From NCBI RefSeq assembly GCF_021183825.1, contig NZ_CP089211.1:1550001-1614000 (forward strand): 64,000 bases of DNA, in the 5' to 3' direction. Origin of the DNA: Sinomicrobium kalidii. Lineage in GTDB: Bacteria > Bacteroidota > Bacteroidia > Flavobacteriales > Flavobacteriaceae. This document shows, piece after piece, positions 1 to 9,259 of this stretch (its first letter is position 1; each line of letters begins with the position of its first letter). Under the pieces are notes generated by a model. It was not told where the DNA came from, made no database searches, and saw only the letters and a program-made list of their open reading frames with translations. The translations under genes were made by a program, and so were the position numbers.

Positions 1-301
1 TTTGATAAAACACTTTCCATCTTTTCCTAAATTTATCGTTCCCCGTACCATTTTTATTCAAAACTCATTTAAATACAATGTTAATATCATTTAAAAATTT
101 CCGTTCTTTTTTCAGTACATAATAATATAATAACATATCCTTAACACTTCCTTCAGCTTTTCAGAATTGTCATTGGTCGAAAAAATTTCCTGATAATCAT
201 TTTTACAATAACATTTATATCGCTTTTTTACCATTGAACGACCTAATAGTAAGATATCACTGTTAAAAAAACTTAATTTCTAAAACTAACTTTAAATTAT
301 C
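1..301. other. AT-rich upstream region of the first SusC gene
   Basis: This stretch before the first gene is very AT-rich and carries no convincing reading frame, RNA gene or strong hairpin. It must contain the leader, and probably the promoter, of the SusC/SusD locus. I could not pick out a clear flavobacterial promoter (TTG plus TAnnTTTG) or a regulator site. The locus regulator, if linked, would lie left of the window. Confidence 0.5.
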
Positions 302-3300
302 ATGTGTAAAAAACAATTCATTTATGTATTAACTGCTTTTCTGTTCTGCAGCCAGATACTCCTTGCACAGGAGAAAACGGTTACAGGTGTAGTTACCGAT
401 GCGGAAGATGGAATGCCGTTACCCGGGGTTAATGTAGTGGTTAAAGGGACAACTACAGGAGCCTCAACAGACTTTGATGGAAACTTTACGATAAATGTTT
501 CCGAAGACGGAGTATTGGTTTTCTCTAATATGGGATATACTAAAAAAGAGATTTCGGTGGCCGGAAAATCTGTAATAAATGTTCCTTTGTCTCCGAATAT
601 AGAAGAACTGGAAGGTGTAGTGGTTACGGCACTTGGAATCGAAAGACAGGAAAGAGCCCTGGGATATGCCGTAAGCTCTATAAGCGCCGAAGAACTTACA
701 GAAAGTGGAAACACCAATTTTGCCTCTGCATTATATGGTAAAGCAGCCGGTGTAAAAATAACCACGGCACCCGGTGGCGCCAGCAGTGCGGTTAACGTAC
801 AGATAAGAGGAGTCAACTCATTACATTACGACCAACAACCCCTATATGTTGTGGACGGTGTGATGATCCGTAACGACGGTCAGAATGGTGCAGGCGGTGC
901 TAATAATAACAACTACTGGGACGATCAACGGATCCGCGGGAATGGTATCCTGGATATAGATCCCAACAATATAGAAAGCCTGAATGTGCTTAAAGGCGCA
1001 AGTGCAAGCGCACTTTACGGTTCTGATGCGTCCAGTGGAGTCATTGTCATCACTACCAAAAAAGGGGTAAAAAAAGAAGGTCTGGGCATTGAACTCAATT
1101 ATAACGGTACCGTGGAAGAAGTGGCATTCCTTCCCAAATTTCAGAATGTTTACGGACCTGGGTACCCCAGGGATATCAACCTCCAAGTAGGAGCTAATGA
1201 AGAGGGCTGGATCGCAGACCCGAACTCTCCTACCGGTTTGCGTCCCAATTTCAGGGCTTATGCAAACTTCGGGCCCAAAATGGAAGGCCAGGAAGTGATG
1301 TGGTGGGATGGCAACATCCGTTCTTATTCTCCCAGGCCCAACAACTACAAAAATGCCTACAGAACGGGATATAGTTCCAATGTAAATCTCGCAGTGTCGG
1401 ACAGAACTGACAAGCTCAACTACAGGGTTACTTACAGCCGCCTGGACTATCAGGGTACCCAGGAAGGCAACAAGCTGGAAAAAAACACCTTTGCCCTGAA
1501 CAGCACCCTGAAACTAAATGACAAAATAAGTGTGGACGTAGTAGCTAACTACATTAATACCATTACCGAAAACCGCCCTTATCAAATGGGACAGGTGCTG
1601 GGCTCCTTCGCGGGTTTTTTCAGCCGTACGGAAGACATGAGTTTAATGAAAAGAAAATTCCGGACCTCCAACGGGTATAAATACAATATTTCCACTGATC
1701 CCACACGTTCAGACGAACAATTCACCTACCCCATTCGCGCTACTAATCTCCTGAATTTTTTCTGGGAACAAATGCGGAACAAGTATGTAGAAACAGAAAA
1801 TCGTTTGCTCTCCAGCACTACATTAAACTGGGAACTGGCAAAAGGCTTAAAGTTCAGGGGAAGGATCGGTACCGACTTCACCAGTCTCAGCTCAGAGAAA
1901 AAACAGCACAACGAATATCCGGTTCAGTTTAATTCGCCTGGTCAGAGTACAGGGGCCTTTACAGCAACTTCAGGTAATTATTCCATACTCTATGGCGATC
2001 TATTGCTCACCTATCTCAATAAAATAGGAGATGATTTTGAGTTCTCCCTGGCCGGAGGATTCCAGTCCAGATCAGAAAAATATAAAGACCAGAGTTCGGC
2101 TACTTCAAAAGGGCTGGTCACCGAAAACTGGTTCAGCCTGAACAACTCTTATGACATACTCTCTACCACTTACAAGAGACAGGAAATGTTAAAATACGCT
2201 TATCTCGGTATTTTAAACCTGAGCTATAAGGATATTCTCTTCCTCGAAGGTACAGCACGACAGGAATACGCCTCTACCCTTCCTCCACAGAACAATTCAT
2301 ATTTTTACCCTTCGGTAAACGGAAGTTTTGTGTTTAACGATGTCCTGAATATTCCTGAATTTATGAGCTATGGTAAATTAAGGGCCTCTTACGGAGTAGT
2401 GGGTAATGCACCTCCCATGTATGTAGCCAATATATTATTTGACCAGACCTCATTACAAACCATAAATGGTTCCGTACCCTCACTTACCCTCGACGACTCG
2501 TATGGAAATGAAAACCTTAAGTCTGAAGAAAAACACGAAATGGAATTTGGACTGGAAGCCCAGTTCCTCAACAATCGTTTAGGTTTTGACATCAGCTATT
2601 ACAACAACAAGGTAAAAGACCAGTTTCTCGGACTCGAGACAGCGGCTTCTGTGGGTGCAAAAAGTCAAATAGTAAATGTAGGGGAAATAGGTAGCCGCGG
2701 ATTTGAACTGGCACTTAATGCAACTCCCGTTTCCGGTGATTTCCGCTGGAATACCCGTTTTAATTTTGCGGTAAACGAGTCTAAAGTAAATTCCCTGATG
2801 CCCGGGATAGACGAACTCACATTTTATACCGGAGATCAGGCCTCTGTTAAAATTACAGCAGCCGTAGGGGAAAAACTGGGGAACATTTATGTACTCCCCC
2901 GTGCAACAGACGAAGAAGGCAACTACCTTATCAATGACGACGGGCTCTATATCATTGACCAAAGCAGGTATGTAAAAGCAGGTAATATCATGCCCAAAGC
3001 CATAGGAGGATTTTCCAATACCCTTTCCTATAAAGATTTCTCCCTCGATTTTTCCATGGATTACAGGTTCGGAGGGCAAATGGTGTCTCCCAACACCAAA
3101 TACATGATGGCCGCAGGTATGCTGGAAAACACCATGCAATACAGGGATGCCGAACATGGCGGCCTTACATATACTGAAAATGGCGTCACCTATAATGACG
3201 GAGTATTGCTGGAAGGTGTAAACGCCAATACAGGAGAACCAAACGATCAGATCATCGATGCTGCTTCTTACTATTTCAACACTTTTAATTGGGGAAATAA

Positions 3301-3577
3301 CTCCTGGGCCGGAAAAGGTTCTGTTTATGATAACAGTTACATCAAGATGCGGGAAATAGTACTGGGGTATACACTCCCGGAAAAAGTAGCCGAAAAACTG
3401 CATGTGCAGAATTTAAGGGTATCCCTTATCGGAAGGAACCTGTTCTATGTATGGAGAACCCTGGAGAACATAGACCCCGAAGCGCCACTGGGCAACAGAT
3501 GGTACTCTCAAGGGGTGGACGTAGGATCTACCGCTGCCTCACGTAGTTTTGGTATTTCCCTGAATGCAAAATTCTAA
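302..3577 (+). CDS. SusC/RagA-type TonB-linked outer membrane transporter
   Basis: This is the outer-membrane channel that imports oligosaccharides captured by its SusD partner, powered by TonB. A signal peptide ends near residue 22 (LLAQ/EK). A carboxypeptidase-regulatory-like domain follows (about 26-105, with the typical PLPGVNVVVKGT start), then a TonB plug (about 115-255, with VLKGASASALYG) and a long beta-barrel ending in the C-terminal aromatic NAKF. At 1091 residues it has the usual SusC size. It has no N-terminal STN domain, so signalling through FecR is not expected, unlike the second SusC in this window. SusD starts 21 bases downstream, and the following fucosidases suggest a fucosylated glycan substrate (inference). 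Confidence 0.95.
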   Translation: MCKKQFIYVLTAFLFCSQILLAQEKTVTGVVTDAEDGMPLPGVNVVVKGTTTGASTDFDGNFTINVSEDGVLVFSNMGYTKKEISVAGKSVINVPLSPNIEELEGVVVTALGIERQERALGYAVSSISAEELTESGNTNFASALYGKAAGVKITTAPGGASSAVNVQIRGVNSLHYDQQPLYVVDGVMIRNDGQNGAGGANNNNYWDDQRIRGNGILDIDPNNIESLNVLKGASASALYGSDASSGVIVITTKKGVKKEGLGIELNYNGTVEEVAFLPKFQNVYGPGYPRDINLQVGANEEGWIADPNSPTGLRPNFRAYANFGPKMEGQEVMWWDGNIRSYSPRPNNYKNAYRTGYSSNVNLAVSDRTDKLNYRVTYSRLDYQGTQEGNKLEKNTFALNSTLKLNDKISVDVVANYINTITENRPYQMGQVLGSFAGFFSRTEDMSLMKRKFRTSNGYKYNISTDPTRSDEQFTYPIRATNLLNFFWEQMRNKYVETENRLLSSTTLNWELAKGLKFRGRIGTDFTSLSSEKKQHNEYPVQFNSPGQSTGAFTATSGNYSILYGDLLLTYLNKIGDDFEFSLAGGFQSRSEKYKDQSSATSKGLVTENWFSLNNSYDILSTTYKRQEMLKYAYLGILNLSYKDILFLEGTARQEYASTLPPQNNSYFYPSVNGSFVFNDVLNIPEFMSYGKLRASYGVVGNAPPMYVANILFDQTSLQTINGSVPSLTLDDSYGNENLKSEEKHEMEFGLEAQFLNNRLGFDISYYNNKVKDQFLGLETAASVGAKSQIVNVGEIGSRGFELALNATPVSGDFRWNTRFNFAVNESKVNSLMPGIDELTFYTGDQASVKITAAVGEKLGNIYVLPRATDEEGNYLINDDGLYIIDQSRYVKAGNIMPKAIGGFSNTLSYKDFSLDFSMDYRFGGQMVSPNTKYMMAAGMLENTMQYRDAEHGGLTYTENGVTYNDGVLLEGVNANTGEPNDQIIDAASYYFNTFNWGNNSWAGKGSVYDNSYIKMREIVLGYTLPEKVAEKLHVQNLRVSLIGRNLFYVWRTLENIDPEAPLGNRWYSQGVDVGSTAASRSFGISLNAKF

Positions 3578-3598
3578 ATTAAAAAACAAACGAACATC

Positions 3599-5191
3599 AT
3601 GAAAAATAGATTCATTATATTAAGTTTGCTCGCATCACTTATCATCGGTATAAGCGGATGTTCAGACCAGCTTGAGGAGAAGTACCCCGACCCGGAAAAA
3701 TCTTCCACTCCGAGTATTCCCGGTTTTTTTACCGCTATGTTAGATAACGGCCGGGTACGGCCCAAGTACTGGAATATGCGCACATTTGTACTTCTGCACC
3801 CCGCTACATATGCCCAGACCACTACTTTTGAAAACAGCAATGCTGTCTATCAACAAAATGACGGATATACCGAACAATACTGGGAAGATTTTTATGTGTC
3901 CGGTTCCAATGGCAGTGGGGTTATGAGTACTTACACAGCCATGCAGGTCGCTTACGAGAACCTGCCCGATGCCGATAAGGCTGGACAGGAAATATTTATG
4001 CAGGCAGGTAAAGTGACCCTGATAGACGAAGCCTCCAAAATGATAGACCTCTGGGGAGATATCCCCTTTAGCGAGGCCGCAAGCCTTATTACTTCAAGTA
4101 CAATCAACTACGGGAAATTTGACGACCAGGAAGAATTGTATTACAGTTTTATCTCCGATCTTGAAGAAGCCGCAAATTACTTTGCTTCTGCAGGTACATC
4201 GTCTTCTTTCTCCAAATACGATATCTTGTTAAGTGGCGATACAGATCTATGGCAGCGATATGCCAATTCCCTGAAGCTCCGCCTTCTTATGCGTATATCC
4301 AATGTAGATGAAAGTACAGCCCAAACCGAGGTAATGAACATGTTGGGTAACAGCGGGAATTATCCCTTGGTGGATGGAAACAATGCCGGAGATTATGACC
4401 CGGCTTTTTCCGACATACTCCTGGAGCCTCAGACCACAAATACAGACCATCTCAACAGCGCCTTTACCGAAGGTACGCAATATTACGCATCGGATTATAT
4501 GCTCAATACCGCCATGCTCCCGGCAAACGATCCCCGTGTCCCGGTAATATTCGACAAATTCGGAAGGACAACGGACAATGTGTTCGTTCCGAACGAGGAA
4601 TACAAGGCCATGCCCATAACATATACTTCAAATCAGCAACAAGAAGAGTACCAGGATCACTCCATCATTGATTCCACGACGTTCCTGCAAAATCCGGATC
4701 TGCCCGGAATAGTTATTACTGCATCTGAAGTGAATTTCCTCAAGGCCGAAGCCTATGAACGATGGGGTGGCGGGGATCCGCAAGAGGCTTATGAGACCGC
4801 AGTAAAACAGTCTATATCGTTTTATTATTACCTGAATAATATTAACAGTTTATTAGCTCGTAAAGAAAGTAAACCGGGGAGTAGTGCCATAGAGACCTTC
4901 CTTACGGAAGAAAATATAGCCTATACCGGCTCCACCGAAGAGAAACTGGCCAAAATATGGGAGCAGAAATGGCTTCACTTCGGGGTCCTGCAATCCATTC
5001 AGGCATGGTCGGAATACAGGCGGACAGGGTTCCCTGAATTAACATTCCCCGAAGCTGGTTTGTCCGGGTTTAAATCCCCTCCTACAAGATTGGTTTACCC
5101 TACTAAGGAAAAGACACTTAACAGCGAAAATTACCAGGCTGTGCAAGATCAGGATGTCCGCGATGGAAAGATTTTTTGGGATGTTGATTAA
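3599..5191 (+). CDS. SusD/RagB family glycan-binding lipoprotein
   Basis: This is the surface-exposed lipoprotein that caps the SusC barrel and binds the glycan. It has a lipoprotein signal with Cys21 in the lipobox (ISGC), followed by acidic residues near the start of the mature protein. The body resembles the SusD-like_2 branch: a C-terminal WLHFGVLQSIQAWSEYRRTG segment is typical of these 500-550 residue proteins. It follows susC by 21 bases in the same operon. A strong hairpin lies 43 bases after the stop, so the downstream hydrolases may be expressed at a lower level. The true ligand cannot be read from sequence. Confidence 0.93.
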   Translation: MKNRFIILSLLASLIIGISGCSDQLEEKYPDPEKSSTPSIPGFFTAMLDNGRVRPKYWNMRTFVLLHPATYAQTTTFENSNAVYQQNDGYTEQYWEDFYVSGSNGSGVMSTYTAMQVAYENLPDADKAGQEIFMQAGKVTLIDEASKMIDLWGDIPFSEAASLITSSTINYGKFDDQEELYYSFISDLEEAANYFASAGTSSSFSKYDILLSGDTDLWQRYANSLKLRLLMRISNVDESTAQTEVMNMLGNSGNYPLVDGNNAGDYDPAFSDILLEPQTTNTDHLNSAFTEGTQYYASDYMLNTAMLPANDPRVPVIFDKFGRTTDNVFVPNEEYKAMPITYTSNQQQEEYQDHSIIDSTTFLQNPDLPGIVITASEVNFLKAEAYERWGGGDPQEAYETAVKQSISFYYYLNNINSLLARKESKPGSSAIETFLTEENIAYTGSTEEKLAKIWEQKWLHFGVLQSIQAWSEYRRTGFPELTFPEAGLSGFKSPPTRLVYPTKEKTLNSENYQAVQDQDVRDGKIFWDVD

Positions 5192-5233
5192 CCCAAGTAT
5201 CAGTAATTAAACATCACCCTAACTACTAACTGC

Positions 5234-5270
5234 GAAAAGAGGTTGTTATTTGAATTTACAACCTCTTTTC
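5234..5270 (+). terminator. Hairpin between susD and the GH3 gene
   Basis: A perfect 13-bp inverted repeat (GAAAAGAGGTTGT and its complement) with an 11-base loop sits 43 bases after the susD stop and 40 bases before the GH3 start. The 3' arm ends in CTTTTC followed by TTATTAATTTTG, a modest T-rich tail. It probably acts as a full or partial terminator separating susCD from the enzyme genes. Confidence 0.7.
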
Positions 5271-5310
5271 TTATTAATTTTGAAAAAACTTCCCGTACAA
5301 ACCGCAAACA

Positions 5311-7716
5311 ATGAAAACATTCCGGTATGCCATATGGATAATACTGTGCATAAGCCACTTCCTGACTTTCGCCCAGAAAAGCAATACACCGCTTCCTGTT
5401 TATAAAGACAGTACCGCACTGGTCGATCAGCGGGTAGAAGACCTTCTGCAACGTATGACCACAGCAGAAAAGGTCGGCCAGTTGAGCACCCTGCTCGGAT
5501 GGAAAATGTATACCAAAAAAGGAAACAAGGTAAGCCCGAGCGAAACCTTCAGAAAAGCCGTAAAAGAACAACATATCGGTATGCTCTGGGCTACACTCCG
5601 TGCCGATCCCTGGACCCGGAAGACACTCGAAACCGGACTGCATCCCCAACAAGCGGCAGAAGCTACCAACGCCCTTCAGAAATATAGTGTTGAAAATACC
5701 CGCCTCGGCATCCCTCTCCTACTCTCCGAAGAATGTCCCCACGGACACATGGCCATAGGCACAACCGTTTTCCCCACATCAATAGGACAAAGCAGCACCT
5801 GGAACCCGGAACTCATCGAAAAAATGGCCGGGGTTATCGCAAAAGAAGCCCGTTTACAGGGCGGTCATATAGGCTACGGCCCGGTACTCGACCTGGCCCG
5901 TGAACCCCGCTGGTCACGCGTAGAAGAAACTTACGGTGAAGATCCCGTTCTCAATAGTAAAATGGGAGAGGCCATGGTCAAAGGTTTCCAGGGACATGAC
6001 CTGAAAAGTGGCCACAATGTTGCTTCTACCCTGAAACACTTTGCGGCATACGGTATCCCCGAAGGCGGCCACAACGGCAATGCCGTACACCTGGGCCCGA
6101 GGGAACTGCGCCAGAGTTATCTCCCCCCTTTCAAGGCTGCCGTAAAGGCAGGAGCACTTTCCGTAATGACTGCATACAGCTCTATAGACGGCATCCCGAG
6201 CACCGCCAATCACTGGCTCCTTAACGATCTGCTTCGTGATGAATGGAATTTTGAAGGTTTTGTCGTATCCGACCTGGGCAGCATAGAAGGACTCATGGGC
6301 GATCATCACATAGCAGCATCACCGCAGCAAGCCGCCTCCTCGGCCATCAATGCCGGAGTCGATGCCGACCTGGGCGGTAAGGGTTTCGGGAATTCCCTGC
6401 TGGAAGCGGTTAAATCCGGACAAGTTTCCGAAAGCACACTGAACACGGCAGTAAGCAGGGTGCTCCGCCTGAAATTTGAAATGGGGCTTTTTGAAAATCC
6501 GTACGTAAACCCGGCAAAAACAAAAAGGGAAGTACGCAATAAAACACATATCGCACTGGCCAGACAGGTAGCACGGGAATCTGTCACCCTGCTTAAAAAT
6601 CAGGAGCAACTCCTTCCCCTCTCCAAAGGCCTGAAAAACATAGCTGTCATCGGTCCCAATGCCGATAACACCTACAACCAGCTTGGCGACTACACCGCTC
6701 CCCAGGCCGACGACAATATCGTAACCGTACTGGAAGGCATCCGGAATAAGGTTTCTAACGGAGCAAAAGTCACCTATGTAAAAGGTTGTGCCGTCCGCGA
6801 TACTACGCAAACCGACATTCGCGGTGCCGTCCGGGCAGCAGAACAGGCTGAAGTAGCCGTTGTGGTACTGGGCGGTTCCAGCGCACGCGACTTCAAAACC
6901 AAATATATCGAGACAGGAGCGGCAACCGTAGACCCTGATGCAAAACCCAAAGTGGTCAGCGACATGGAAAGCGGGGAAGGTTATGACCGTTCTACTTTAG
7001 ACCTGCTGGGAAAACAGATGGAATTACTCCGGGCCGTGGTAAATACCGGAACCCCTACGGTATTGGTGCTTATCAAGGGACGCCCGTTACTCCTTAACTG
7101 GCCCTCTGAAAATGTCCCTGCCATCCTCGATGCCTGGTATCCCGGACAGGAAGGGGGGAACGCCATAGCCGATGTGCTTTTTGGTGATTACAACCCCGCA
7201 GGAAGGTTGCCGGTCTCCGTCCCGAAATCCGTAGGCCAGTTGCCCGTTTACTACAATACCCTCTTCCCAGAAGAACACAATTACGTGGAAGAAGATGCAA
7301 AACCCCTTTACAGTTTTGGCCATGGGCTCAGCTATACCCGATTTGAGTACGACAAACTCCGGATAAAGGTCGAGGAAAGCGATAATGATCTTACGGTACG
7401 CGTAAGGTTCAATATAAAAAATACCGGAACATTTGACGGAGACGAAGTAGTTCAGCTATACCTCCGCGATGAAGTAAGTTCGGTAGTTACCCCGAAAAAG
7501 CAATTAAAGGCCTTCGAGAGGATATACCTGAAAGCCGGGGAAGAAAAAGAACTCGAATTTTACCTGAACCCGGAAGACCTTGCACTTTGGAACAGCAGGG
7601 GTGAATGGGTGGCCGAAGCCGGAAAATTCATCCTCATGATCGGTGCCTCTTCCGAAGACATCAGGCTGAACACAAATTTTGAAATATCCCGTAACATCAA
7701 GATACACAACCCATGA
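5311..7716 (+). CDS. Glycoside hydrolase family 3 (beta-glucosidase/beta-xylosidase type)
   Basis: This is a secreted exo-acting beta-glycosidase of family GH3, removing terminal beta-linked sugars in a retaining mechanism. A signal peptide ends near residue 21 (LTFAQ). The N-terminal TIM barrel carries KHFAAYG (242-248), and the VVSDLGS motif places the nucleophile at Asp321. The (alpha/beta)6 domain contains GDYTAPQADD, and a fibronectin type III-like domain closes the protein (about 690-790). The 801-residue length matches bacterial GH3 enzymes. The usual SDW after the nucleophile is SDL here. It overlaps the most upstream ATG of the next frame by four bases. Substrate specificity within GH3 is not predictable from this. 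Confidence 0.93.
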   Translation: MKTFRYAIWIILCISHFLTFAQKSNTPLPVYKDSTALVDQRVEDLLQRMTTAEKVGQLSTLLGWKMYTKKGNKVSPSETFRKAVKEQHIGMLWATLRADPWTRKTLETGLHPQQAAEATNALQKYSVENTRLGIPLLLSEECPHGHMAIGTTVFPTSIGQSSTWNPELIEKMAGVIAKEARLQGGHIGYGPVLDLAREPRWSRVEETYGEDPVLNSKMGEAMVKGFQGHDLKSGHNVASTLKHFAAYGIPEGGHNGNAVHLGPRELRQSYLPPFKAAVKAGALSVMTAYSSIDGIPSTANHWLLNDLLRDEWNFEGFVVSDLGSIEGLMGDHHIAASPQQAASSAINAGVDADLGGKGFGNSLLEAVKSGQVSESTLNTAVSRVLRLKFEMGLFENPYVNPAKTKREVRNKTHIALARQVARESVTLLKNQEQLLPLSKGLKNIAVIGPNADNTYNQLGDYTAPQADDNIVTVLEGIRNKVSNGAKVTYVKGCAVRDTTQTDIRGAVRAAEQAEVAVVVLGGSSARDFKTKYIETGAATVDPDAKPKVVSDMESGEGYDRSTLDLLGKQMELLRAVVNTGTPTVLVLIKGRPLLLNWPSENVPAILDAWYPGQEGGNAIADVLFGDYNPAGRLPVSVPKSVGQLPVYYNTLFPEEHNYVEEDAKPLYSFGHGLSYTRFEYDKLRIKVEESDNDLTVRVRFNIKNTGTFDGDEVVQLYLRDEVSSVVTPKKQLKAFERIYLKAGEEKELEFYLNPEDLALWNSRGEWVAEAGKFILMIGASSEDIRLNTNFEISRNIKIHNP

Positions 7717-7787
7717 GAATTTCATATCTTTTCAACCGGAAAGCAATCGCAGCTTTTTCCATTAAGAGCAATAAAAACAATTATTCT

Positions 7788-9233
7788 ATGATATCGTATA
7801 AAAATGTCCTCCTGGCAATGTGTACGAGCCTTATTTTTGGCTTTACCGGAAAAGCACAGGAAGACAACCTGCATCACCGGTCTGCCACTTACGAGCCGCC
7901 TAAAGACCCATTGGTCATAAAAAAACTGGAGAAGTGGCAGGACCAGAAATTCGGGATGATCATCCACTGGGGTATCTATGCCGTTCCCGGTATTATCGAA
8001 TCCTGGTCCATTTGTTCCGAAGACTGGATAGAACGGGATAGTACCATAGCTTACAACGACTATAAAAAATGGTACTGGGGACAGAGCAAAAAGTTCAACC
8101 CTGTAAATTTCAACCCCGAGCAATGGGCCGATGCCGCCGATGCCGCCGGAATGAAATATCTCGTATTTACCACCAAACATCACGACGGTTTTAACATGTT
8201 CGACACCCAACAGACCGACTTCAAGATATCCAACGGTCCGTTTGCCGATAACCCGCGTGCTGACGTTGCCAAATACGTTTTCGAGGCCTTCCGCAAAAAA
8301 GGGTTTATGATCGGTGCTTATTTCTCCAAGCCCGACTGGCATTCCGAATATTACTGGTGGCCCAAATACGCCACGGCAACCCGGAACAACAATTACGACA
8401 TCCGCAAAAACCCCTGGCGGTGGAACAAGTTCAAGGAATTCACCTATAACCAGATCTCCGAACTGATGCACAATTACGGCAGTATGGACATCCTGTGGCT
8501 GGACGGTGGCTGGGTTCGTCCCCGCGAGACCGTCAATGACGAGGTCCTTTCCTGGGGAGCACCCATCCCGGAGTGGAGCCAAGATATTGACATGCCCAAA
8601 ATAGCCGCTATGGCACGAAAAGCTCAGCCCGGTATTCTCATGGTAGACCGTACCGTGCACGGCCCCTATGAAAATTACCAGACACCGGAACAGAGAATCC
8701 CGGAAAAAAAGATCGATAATCCCTGGGAAAGCTGCATGACGCTCGGAAATGCCTGGAGCTACGTCCCCGGCGATACCTTCAAGTCTACCGCAAAAGTAAT
8801 CCATTCCCTTGCCGAAGTTGTGGCCAAGGGAGGCAGCCTCCTCCTCGGCGTGGGCCCCAAACCAGACGGGACCCTCTCTGAAAAAGTTGTATCCCGCCTG
8901 GAAGACATAGGAACCTGGATGTCTGAAAACGGTGAAGCCATATACAATACCCGTACTGTGGATCATTATAATGACGGCAACACCTATTTCACCCGGAACC
9001 CGGAAAAGAGAAAGACCTATGCCATTGTTTGTCTTCCGGAAAACAAAACAGCTCCCGCAACCGTGGAATGGGAAGGTAACCTTCCGAAAAAAGGCAGCAG
9101 GGTTAAGCTGTTACAAACCGGGAAAAATGTAAAATGGGAGAAAACAGGGAATGGAGTTAAGGTATTTTTACCTGCATCCTTACAGGAAAGCAAGGATATT
9201 CCCGCCCTGGCATTTTCTTTCAGAACCAAATAG
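7788..9233 (+). CDS. Alpha-L-fucosidase, GH29
   Basis: This is an exo-alpha-L-fucosidase that releases terminal fucose by retention. I chose the internal ATG that begins MISYKNVLLAM because it gives a clean signal peptide ending GKAQ; an ATG 75 bases upstream would add a tail overlapping the GH3 gene. The GH29 catalytic domain starts at WQDQKFGMIIHWG and includes TKHHDGFNMF. The nucleophile Asp is expected in MDILWLDGGW. A C-terminal beta-sandwich region follows. The 481-residue length is normal. It lies between a GH3 enzyme and a second, dissimilar GH29 enzyme, which suggests division of labour between fucose linkages (inference). Confidence 0.93.
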   Translation: MISYKNVLLAMCTSLIFGFTGKAQEDNLHHRSATYEPPKDPLVIKKLEKWQDQKFGMIIHWGIYAVPGIIESWSICSEDWIERDSTIAYNDYKKWYWGQSKKFNPVNFNPEQWADAADAAGMKYLVFTTKHHDGFNMFDTQQTDFKISNGPFADNPRADVAKYVFEAFRKKGFMIGAYFSKPDWHSEYYWWPKYATATRNNNYDIRKNPWRWNKFKEFTYNQISELMHNYGSMDILWLDGGWVRPRETVNDEVLSWGAPIPEWSQDIDMPKIAAMARKAQPGILMVDRTVHGPYENYQTPEQRIPEKKIDNPWESCMTLGNAWSYVPGDTFKSTAKVIHSLAEVVAKGGSLLLGVGPKPDGTLSEKVVSRLEDIGTWMSENGEAIYNTRTVDHYNDGNTYFTRNPEKRKTYAIVCLPENKTAPATVEWEGNLPKKGSRVKLLQTGKNVKWEKTGNGVKVFLPASLQESKDIPALAFSFRTK

Positions 9234-9259
9234 CCGTTTCATTCAAAATCAACCTGCAA

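Noticed and set aside
7722..8966. Long open frame antisense to the first GH29 gene
   Set aside because: It is a complement of strong coding sequence with no family text and no signal; the GH29 frame is certain.
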